Below are positions 12,272-18,943 of a stretch of DNA of 18,943 bases, one piece after another; position 1 is the stretch's first letter; each line of letters starts with the position of its first letter. This DNA is from Conidiobolus incongruus B7586 (Eukaryota > Entomophthoromycota > Entomophthoromycetes > Entomophthorales > Conidiobolaceae). The stretch lies in assembly GCA_000697335.1 (NCBI GenBank), contig JNEM01013461.1, forward strand, positions 1 through 18,943, read 5' to 3'. The position numbers were made by a program, and so were the translations under genes. The notes beneath the pieces were generated by a model, which was not told the origin of the DNA, did not search any database, and saw only the letters and a list, made by a program, of their open reading frames with translations.

Positions 12272-12278
12272 AAAAAAA
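12272..12278 (-). terminator. RNA polymerase III terminator of the inverted tRNA-Ala
   Basis: Seven T on the minus strand follow the discriminator base directly, with no spacer. The other copy has an 8-nt spacer. T7 is a sufficient pol III stop. Confidence 0.8.
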
Positions 12279-12351
12279 TGGAGAATCGGGGTATCGATCC
12301 CCGTGCCTCTCGCATGCTAAGCGAGCGCTCTACCATTTGAGCTAATTCCCC
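12279..12351 (-). tRNA. tRNA-Ala (AGC anticodon), second identical copy
   Basis: Reverse-complementing this stretch gives the same 73 bases as the gene at 6721-6793, including the G3:U70 pair, anticodon AGC and T-loop ATCGATA. The flanks of the two copies differ apart from the ATGGGG around the 5' end, so the identity is confined to the gene. It is intronless. Confidence 0.98.
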
Positions 12352-12960
12352 ATGGCTTTCCTTTACAATTATATCACTAAGAATATCAAGAAACACAAAT
12401 CCAAAATGTTTTTAATCATATTTTTCAATTTTCAAATCTCTTTAACTCAATATTTTTTTTTCCTCTTTCTAATATTTAAATTTAATTTTTCATGAATCTG
12501 GCTAATTAATATACTGACTTTAAATTTATTCCATATTGGATTTATTTCTCAACTAAAGATATCAATTCATTTTTTTACATTTTTTATTAATTTTTTATTT
12601 TGTTAATGTATGAAAAACTTATATAATTTTTCAATTATAATTAAGTAGAACATCTTTTTAATATTATTGGTTTCATAAATACTATCTATTTGATCTATAA
12701 ATCACTTTCACTATTTTCAATTCAAAATTTCATAAGTCTATTCGTATTTTATATTTACATGTTATATTTGTTTTAGAAAATGAAAATATGACTTTTAGCA
12801 ATGATTGTCAAAAAACAATACCAAAGTTAATTCTTAGATATGATTTTAACTAACTAATGAATGATTGTGTTGGTATGCCTTATATTTCAAATATAACAAT
12901 ATAAATTTATAAATCACTTGCTAAACATTTTCATTCTAAAGTTTCATATTATTGGTAAAA

Positions 12961-13440
12961 TTAGTTTGAAGGACCCTGAGCCAAAATTATTTGACACCTT
13001 TTGTTTTAATTGGATTAAAAATTAACTTCTATATTAATGATAAGTTTCATAATATTCTAACTGATCCAAATTTTAAAAACTTTATCGCTAACTTAATAAC
13101 CTTGATGAATTAGTAGGCAACAATATCAAAGCGAGAGCGTATTACAGTCAATATTATAGACCATATACTTAAAATTCTTAGTAACAATATTCAGACTCAA
13201 CTCTTAAGGAAAGAAACCAATTTGGAGAATCACAATGTGGATTTTAATACTGTTAACTGGGAATTGTTAACTGATATGTATTTCAATCATATTCAAAGTT
13301 TGGAAATAGTGCTAATATGATAGTTTCTACCTGATCACACAGATCATTTGAAATTTGGATAATGAAATATTCACTATGACTTTTACAGTAGTTTGAAAGT
13401 CAAAATAGACAGAACTTTTAATACACAATGGTCGTAAGTT
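12961..13440 (+). pseudogene. Probable decayed protein-coding gene of unknown family
   Basis: G+C is about 28% over this ~480 bp by hand count (individual lines up to 33%), close to exon values, while the flanks fall back. Plus-strand translation gives several coding-like segments in different frames: LKDPEPKLFDTFCFNWIKN near 12970-13025, PNFKNFIANLITLMN near 13066-13110, and a 67-codon stop-free run at 13117-13320 that has no ATG at its start and includes RERITVNIIDHILKI. There is no single open frame, so the gene is broken in several places, or else is an intron-rich gene I cannot resolve. Hydrophobic-charged alternation suggests a helical protein. No family is recognised. Confidence 0.4.
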
Positions 13441-14094
13441 TATTATCCAATAACTTTGATATTTCCTCAATATTAATAAATGTTTATAGTTAAATTTTCT
13501 AATTGATTTAGCAGATCGTTAATGTGTCGTACTATCAATTTTACTTTATCATTATTCTACTTATAAGGGTTTTGATATTGTTTTTGGAATTCAATACATA
13601 CATTATTATTTATATAGTTATTTGATTAAAAATTTTAGCTTTAATAAATTTTATCTTTTATTTTTTATTTTTTCATGATTTTGAATTTTTAGCAAATTTT
13701 TGTTACTTTTAAATTTAATCAGTTGGATATATTGATAATAGATCACGTGATTTCAATAATAACTTTTTATAACTTCCAAATTTGTAGCTTTTATATTTAA
13801 TATAAATCATTTTTTTTACCTTTTTTCAATTTAAACTTTAGAAATAATTCATAAATAAAATACCTATTAAAACCTATATTTTCATTTTTTATAGCTTTAG
13901 AATTACCTCTATAGCATATAATCATTAATATAGCCTATCAAAAGATTGACTACAATGATATTCTAAAAACGATTAGTGTAATTAAAATGGATACCTAATC
14001 AACCAACAAAAAGTGGAGAGTAACATATTCATTTATTCATCATTTAATATTTTCTATGTATTTAATAAAAACCATTGTGATTTGAATTTGGGAT

Positions 14095-14170
14095 GATCCA
14101 GTCACAAGATCATATCTTTAATTTCCAAATGATCTCATTACAATCAAGGGATCCATCTGACAATTGGATC
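14095..14170. promoter_or_regulatory. Cluster of five GATC motifs upstream of the HIU hydrolase
   Basis: GATC occurs at 14095, 14108, 14131, 14150 and 14167, that is five times in 76 bp of otherwise AT-rich DNA, mostly as TGATC or GGATC. The cluster ends just before the CRE-like and TATA sites. It may be a set of transcription-factor sites, but I know of no fungal urate-pathway regulator with this core. Confidence 0.3.
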
Positions 14171-14177
14171 ACATCAA

Positions 14178-14196
14178 TGACGTCGACCTATATAAA
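14178..14196 (+). promoter_or_regulatory. CRE-like site and TATA box of the HIU hydrolase gene
   Basis: TGACGTCG at 14178-14185 matches seven of eight bases of the palindromic ATF/CREB site, and TATATAAA follows at 14189-14196. The TATA box is 63 nt before the ATG. The compact order of GATC cluster, CRE and TATA makes this the most convincing promoter in the window. Confidence 0.5.
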
Positions 14197-14258
14197 CAAA
14201 TTAGTCATCAATTTCAAACACATTTGTTTTAAAAAAAATTATCAATTAATAATACAAT

Positions 14259-14753
14259 ATGGCTGGAGGTCGTGGACCCATTACTACTCACATATTAGAT
14301 TTAGAAACTGGTTTACCCGGTAAGGATATCGTTTGCAAATTAGTAAGAAGAAAGGATAGAGATTTGAATAATAAGAATGTAGATATTGAATCTAACGAGT
14401 GGGACGTTTTAGCTGTAAAGTAAGTTCATATTATTAAGCTTAATAATTTATTAGAATTTAATGTTAATTCCAGAGAGACCAACGAAGATGGACGTATTGA
14501 TTTCCTCCAAGGTATTGAAGAAAGCCCTTTAGCTTTGGGCTACTACTATATTGAATTCGGTGTTCAAGAGTACTTTGCCAAGCAGAACAGACAATCTTTC
14601 TACCCTAAAGTCGTTGTAAGTATTTTATATTCCATAATTATTACTATTGATTAACCTCTGTTTTAGATTAACTTTGTTGTTGATTCTAAACGTCATTATC
14701 ACGTACCTTTATTAATTTCTTCATACGGTTTCTCTACTTATAGAGGATCTTAA
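14259..14753 (+). CDS. 5-hydroxyisourate hydrolase (transthyretin-like protein)
   Basis: Three exons (14259-14419, 14474-14615, 14667-14753) with introns of 54 and 51 nt encode 129 residues, normal for this family. The enzyme hydrolyses 5-hydroxyisourate, the product of urate oxidase, to OHCU on the way to allantoin, and acts as a homotetramer. All catalytic signatures are present: THILD with H11, the TNEDGR stretch with R61, HYHVPLL with H111 and H113, and the C-terminal YRGS tetrapeptide (126-129). YRGS distinguishes the enzyme from transthyretin. No peroxisomal PTS1 tripeptide is present and no PTS2 is obvious, so cytosolic location is likely. The intron junctions restore LAVKETNEDGR and PKVVINFVVD exactly. 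The gene faces the RNF220-like gene tail to tail. Confidence 0.96.
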
Positions 14754-15155
14754 TTATTCACTTTAAACTAATAAGAGTTTCAAATAAAATAAAGTCATTA
14801 AAGTCTTATTGTTATTTGTTTTAATTTTACAATGATAATATTGTATAGATTCAATTTATATATTATCACAATTTTCTATTAACTCATACTTTTCCCTGAA
14901 ATCTTTCAATAATAAAAATAGTAACATTTTATTTAATATCATTAAATTATAATTTAATTAATTTAATATATTACTACATAAAAATAAATGATAATATATG
15001 TCAAATAAAATTATTATCTATAAAAATTAAAAATTTTATTCAAAAGTAGAAATAATAATGATAAAAAATTAGTCAATAAAATATAAATACAAAAATAAAT
15101 AGATGATAACCAATTATGAATTACAATAATATGATTATATACATGGGTAATAATA
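14754..15155. other. Convergent 3' spacer
   Basis: 402 bp between two converging genes. It holds polyadenylation-like AATAAA for the hydrolase (14783-14788) and otherwise featureless AT-rich DNA. Confidence 0.5.
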
Positions 15156-16504
15156 TTATAAATAAACGCGCCTCAGGTCGGATGGATAGGTGATAGTTTG
15201 GCATTGGGGGCACAGTTTTTTGGTGGAGAGACTGCTCATCCAGCAGCCCTTGCAGTAGACGTGCCAGCAATTGATCGATGTGAGAGGGTCGTCGAATGAA
15301 CCTTGACAGATGATGCAACTATGAATTTCCCGATTTTGAAGTTGTTGCAATTGAGATTTCAGTGAATCAATCACAAGTTGAGAATGTGGTGGATGGGCTG
15401 ATTTGAGTTTAGTGAGATTTTTGCCACCTAAATCAGTGGTGGGTATGGAAGAAGCAGGGGAAGGTAGTTGCATCTCTCCATTTGTATGTGACTTGGATGA
15501 TATTGTGGGAGTTTCCGATTCTGTAGCAGAATGTGAAGCGCTTGTTGAAGGATCTTCTTCTTCATTTATATTCTTGGCATTCATAAAATTTATAACATCG
15601 TTTTCTGTGAATTGAGGTTTTCCAAACAAAGCAGATTCATTAGATTCGTCAATAGTTAAATCTTCATCTTCGTCCTGTGATTTTTTGGCAGATAGGTACC
15701 CTTCGACACCTCCTAAATTATAGATGTCAAGACTTGTGGTCCTAACCCGCGTTTGACCGGCCCATGTGTACTCTTCATAACTTTCATCCTCATCCCCATC
15801 GTCTTCGGGACTTTCTTCTTGATCTTGGTTAGCATGATATAAACATTCATCAATGTGAGCATTCATTTGTAAATCGTCACAATCCAAAGCCTCTAGACAT
15901 ATGGGGCATTTTGGCAATGGAGCAGGGGCAGGAGCAGCAGTAGAGTTAGAAGTTGAAGGATTGTTGTCTTCATGTGGGGAGTTTGATTGGCGTGTTCTAG
16001 AGTCACTACTACGTTGTGAAGAAGCACCACCAACTCTCCGTTGACGTTTATTTTGTCTCAGTTTTCTCAAAGTCTAAATAAAGTTATCAAAATGAAATAT
16101 TAAAAGTTAAAAAAAGTAAAATACCTGATAAACAGTTTTCTGAGTAGTTAAATTAAGTCGATCATTGAATTTAGATTTGAATTGAGTAGTTTTTAACTTT
16201 TTGTAACTAGGTTTCATAATATATCTAAAGATCCACAATTAGAAAAATTTTCACAAAACACAAAAAATAAATACCTCTTAGATCTAGTTTGCTTAACTTC
16301 AAAATTACTTAATTCAAATTGGAAGTGTTTGTTAAAGTTAGCACTAGTTAATTTTTTGTTACAAATAGGACATTTCGTAACCGTTATAGGCTTATTAATT
16401 TCTAAAAAAAAATAAAAGTTAATAAATTTTTTTTGATAAAAATTAAATAAAGTTGAAATAAATAAACTTTTTAGATCTCACGTACCTGATAAAGTCTGTG
16501 ACAT
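15156..16504 (-). CDS. RNF220-like RING-type E3 ubiquitin ligase
   Basis: Four exons (16504-16486, 16401-16275, 16224-16125, 16073-15156) with introns of 84, 50 and 51 nt encode 387 residues. The N-terminus has a zinc-finger-like CPIC...HF element (C17, C20, H32). After a basic Ser/Gln-rich linker comes a UBZ-like finger CPICLEALDCDDLQMNAHID (C138, C141, H155, C159), then an acidic stretch leading into EEYTWAGQTRVRTTSL (182-197), a signature of RNF220 proteins. Acidic and Ser/Thr-rich disorder and a short coiled coil (SQLQQLQNR) precede a C3HC4 RING (C335, C338, C351, H353, C356, C359, C370, C373) ending in TITYPSDLRRVYL. In animals RNF220 ubiquitinates transcription regulators in the nucleus; substrates here are unknown. 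The first exon encodes only six residues plus one base. All zinc ligands are present. Confidence 0.9.
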
Positions 16505-17036
16505 TTTAAAAAATTAAAAATAAAATTGATCAATAAAAAATTGCAAAATTAGTTTAAACTCTTTATATATTTAATACACTCCCCCACTTGGAAATTAGAT
16601 TTATAAAAAATAAAATAAAATTATAAATCGATAATATTTAATAAAATCGAAATAATTAATATTGATGATATCAAGATGGATGTCCAAATTCAAAAATTTT
16701 AATATATTAGTAGTTTTAATTTATTTTAAAAATTAGTATAAAAATTTAGTCAACCATTTTAATAAATATGGTTATTTCATTTTTATTGCTCAAGTGATAT
16801 TTAGGGCAAATCTCAATTTTATGGGATTGGTACATTTAATAAATTTGATAAATACTAATCAATTGAAATTGGAACATTTGATTCATCATTATTCTAAATT
16901 GATTTTAGATATTGATTACTAATATAAATGATTTATGTCAACCGATATTAATAATATATAATTAATTTAATATAAATATGGTCCTCCTGTATTCGTAATC
17001 ACATTATTTTTTATTTTTTACTTTATTATTTTTAAT
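16505..17036. promoter_or_regulatory. Bidirectional promoter region of the RNF220-like and WLM protease genes
   Basis: 532 bp between two divergent start codons. TATAAA for the RNF220-like gene lies on the minus strand at 16567-16562, 58-63 nt from its ATG. It is preceded by the GC-rich element ACTCCCCCACTTGG at 16578-16591. TATAAATA for the protease gene is at 16971-16978, 66 nt from its ATG. The two core promoters are about 400 bp apart, so shared control is possible but not shown. Confidence 0.4.
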
Positions 17037-18157
17037 ATGACTTCAATTGGTAAATAAATTTAATTATAATTTAAGACTATATATAAACAAGTTAATAATA
17101 TTATTAGAAACTCAAGAAGAAATTAATTTTAGTTTAAATTTTTCTTATAATAAAATTCCATTTACTATTAATAATTTAACTGGAAGTACTAAAATATACG
17201 AACTTAAAGAGAAAATAAGTCAAGAAATAAATATTTCAACTGAGAGGATAAAATTATTATTTAAAGGTAGAGCTAAATATATTCATTTTAGTTCAACTTT
17301 ATTAATATTGTATAATTAGTGGTTTTGAAAGATGAAAATGATCTAAATTTTTATAAAATTAAAGGTACTAGCAAAATTGGGATTATGGCAAGTAAGGAAA
17401 GTGTTCCCGATCCTGTCGTATCCCAAAATAAAGTTGTATTACAATTTGCTAAGGTAATAAATATTATAATAAATTTTAGTATAAAATTATTAATTATCGA
17501 ATCAATTAGCCTGTATCAACGTCACAATCCTCTAAATACACATTTCATCGTCTACAAATTTTGCCAAACCTGCCAGATGAAGACAAAGCTATGACATATT
17601 TAGAAAGACTTAGGGATGATATTGGAATCAAAGCATTGCTCAACCACTACAAATGGTCAATAGGTAATCTGATAGAATTATCCCCACTTGAGCACACTAT
17701 CCTCGGCTATAATAGGAATAAAGGGGAAACAATTGCTGTTCGGTTGAGAACCAGTGATTTTCAAGGATTTATTCACTATCCCGAAGTCAAACGGGTCATG
17801 ATCCACGAACTTGCACATATGGTGCATTCTGAACATAATGCTGATTTCCACCAATTTAATCGTCTTTTGACAAAGCAAGTTACAGAGTTTGACTGGACCA
17901 AATCCCAGGGCTACACAATTCAGGATGGTAAAGTTAGGAATTATCACACTAGCCCTATTGCTTCATCATCAAATCAAAGATCTATATTTGATTCTACACA
18001 GGGTCGGAGATTGGGAGGTGGTGAAAATTATCCCACTAGTAGACAGTACGAAGCAATGCGTGAAAAAATGCTTAAAGCTGCCGAAAAACGACTGACCAAG
18101 GAAGAGCAAGAGGTTACTAAAGGCTGTGGATCTGCTCCACCAAATTTAAATCCCTAA
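17037..18157 (+). CDS. Ubiquitin-like/WLM-domain metalloprotease (Wss1-related)
   Basis: Four exons (17037-17049, 17108-17266, 17320-17453, 17510-18157) with introns of 58, 53 and 56 nt encode 317 residues. Residues ~10-88 form a ubiquitin-like domain (FTINNLTGSTKIYELKEKIS through SKIGIMAS). A linker follows, then a WLM domain (~110-270) with the zinc-protease motif HELAHMVHSEH (H201, catalytic E202, H205, H211). The tail has the GRRLGGG motif and a basic helix (MREKMLKAAEKRLTKEEQE) common in this family. Wss1/SPRTN-type proteases cleave DNA-protein crosslinks; the ubiquitin-like-plus-WLM layout matches the less-studied ubiquitin/metalloprotease fusion proteins of S. pombe and plants. Exon 1 encodes only four residues plus one base. 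At the exon 2/3 junction the usual LLFKG becomes LLFKV, so this splice is the least certain. No SUMO-interaction or VCP-binding tail is evident. Confidence 0.9.
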
Positions 18158-18943
18158 TATTTATATGATCTTGGATTTGTTTTGATTCAATTAATTTAGA
18201 TTATTTTAATATAATTTATTCAATTCTGTATTTATTGAAATATTTAATTTTTTCAATTTTTTTTCATATTTGTAATTGATATTTCAAAAACTTAATATTT
18301 ATTTAATTGTTTATAATATTCTCAATAAACTTTATCATATTTGAATAAGGTTGATTAAATTTTGATATATAATTATATTAATTAATTTATTAATTTATAT
18401 TAATTTTGGATATACTTAAAATTCTTTTAGGATTGAATTATATTATTTTATATTATATAGAGTATTTTCATTACTGTTTACAATCCATATATTCAATTGA
18501 TTTTCCCTTTTATAAATTTATTTATTACAATGATAATATGTTAAAATGATTTTTTTTCAATCAAAAATATCCTTAATATTTTATGAAATATTAATATATT
18601 ACAGTTAATTTTAAATATTATAAATTTAAAAACTTTAGTAATTTAAAAAACATTTAACCAAAATAAAATAAATGTAAATTTGATTTTTAATTTTATAATA
18701 AAGTGATTGTTAAAAGTTAATAAAATTTTGTATTGATGATATATATATATAATTTTATAACTTATATTAATCTTTAAGATTTTAACTATGATTAAAATAT
18801 TTTATAATATAAATTTATTATTCAGTGAATATAAAAGTAATTGAAAATTTCAATATTAAAAAATAATAATATTATTATTAATATAAAAATTAAATAATAA
18901 TATTAATAAATGATTTAAAAAAATTATTATTTTATTTTATTAT
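18158..18943. other. AT-rich intergenic stretch, no gene seen
   Basis: Nothing coding is visible. It should include the 3' UTR of the WLM protease gene. The DNA ends in AT-rich imperfect TTA/TAA repeats. Confidence 0.5.

Larger units (their letters stand above)
9663..12278. other. Long intergenic region with possible gene remains
   Basis: About 2.6 kb without an intact gene. The first ~100 bp should carry the NCS1 promoter. Two patches of raised G+C with coding-like translations are listed separately (9803-9969 minus, 10787-11002 plus). The remainder is AT-rich, and I see no RNA gene or clear repeat in it. Confidence 0.5.
12352..14258. other. Intergenic region upstream of the HIU hydrolase gene
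   Basis: About 1.9 kb. It contains one patch of raised G+C that looks like a decayed gene (12961-13440, listed separately) and, at its right end, the promoter of the hydrolase gene with a TATA box, a CRE-like site and a run of GATC motifs. A 76-codon ATG frame from 14093 overlaps this promoter and the start of the hydrolase in another frame, and I do not consider it a gene. Confidence 0.5.

Noticed and set aside
6721-12351. The tRNA pair as terminal repeats of a mobile element
   Set aside because: Identity stops at the tRNA ends, the flanks are unrelated, and the enclosed genes are ordinary housekeeping genes.
14093-14323. 76-codon plus-strand frame overlapping the start of the HIU hydrolase
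   Set aside because: It runs through the promoter (CRE and TATA) and then out of frame across the hydrolase first exon. Its composition is not protein-like.
17047-17319. Continuous 90-codon frame treated as a separate gene
   Set aside because: It starts without ATG and reads through two introns. Splicing gives a proper ubiquitin-like domain that joins the WLM exon.
18850-18943. TTA/TAA-rich end of the window as a microsatellite or CRISPR-like repeat
   Set aside because: The repeats are imperfect and irregular with no constant unit or spacer; simple AT-rich drift explains them.

Overview
This is nuclear DNA of a very AT-rich fungus. Six conserved genes are split by 16 introns of 46-84 nt (median about 53) with GT..AG ends, and several products carry fungal hallmarks. 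The clearest is a frequenin/NCS1 protein of exactly 190 residues ending in YDGLV, as in yeast Ncs1/Frq1. An RNF220-type RING ligase (a family best known from animals) hints at an early-diverging fungal lineage, but I cannot place the species from sequence alone. Exons are clearly richer in G+C than the intergenic DNA, which drops to about 9% G+C in places.

Layout. 1-4897 is gene-poor. It holds only two small, unrecognised, single-exon genes, both encoding predicted secreted proteins (1231-1635 and 3613-3846), in extremely AT-rich DNA. 4898-6118 (+) encodes Kae1/OSGEP, the catalytic subunit of the KEOPS complex that makes t6A in tRNA. A tRNA-Ala(AGC) follows at 6721-6793 (+). Two minus-strand genes come next: uroporphyrinogen decarboxylase (6910-8068; haem synthesis) and NCS1 calcium sensor (8866-9662). 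9663-14258 is intergenic apart from a second, identical tRNA-Ala(AGC) in inverted orientation (12279-12351, -). It also has three patches of raised G+C that look like remains of genes. 14259-14753 (+) is 5-hydroxyisourate hydrolase (urate breakdown). It converges on an RNF220-like E3 ligase (15156-16504, -). That ligase shares a 532-bp bidirectional promoter region with a ubiquitin-like/WLM metalloprotease gene (17037-18157, +). The last 786 bp are AT-rich and empty.

The six conserved genes belong to separate housekeeping processes: tRNA modification, haem synthesis, calcium signalling, purine breakdown, ubiquitin ligation, and ubiquitin/SUMO-linked proteolysis. I see no operon-like or cluster logic among them. 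I found no CRISPR array, no intact transposon and no convincing novel system. The most interesting items are the two secreted proteins in the AT desert, the identical inverted tRNA pair, the decayed-gene patches, and details of exon structure.
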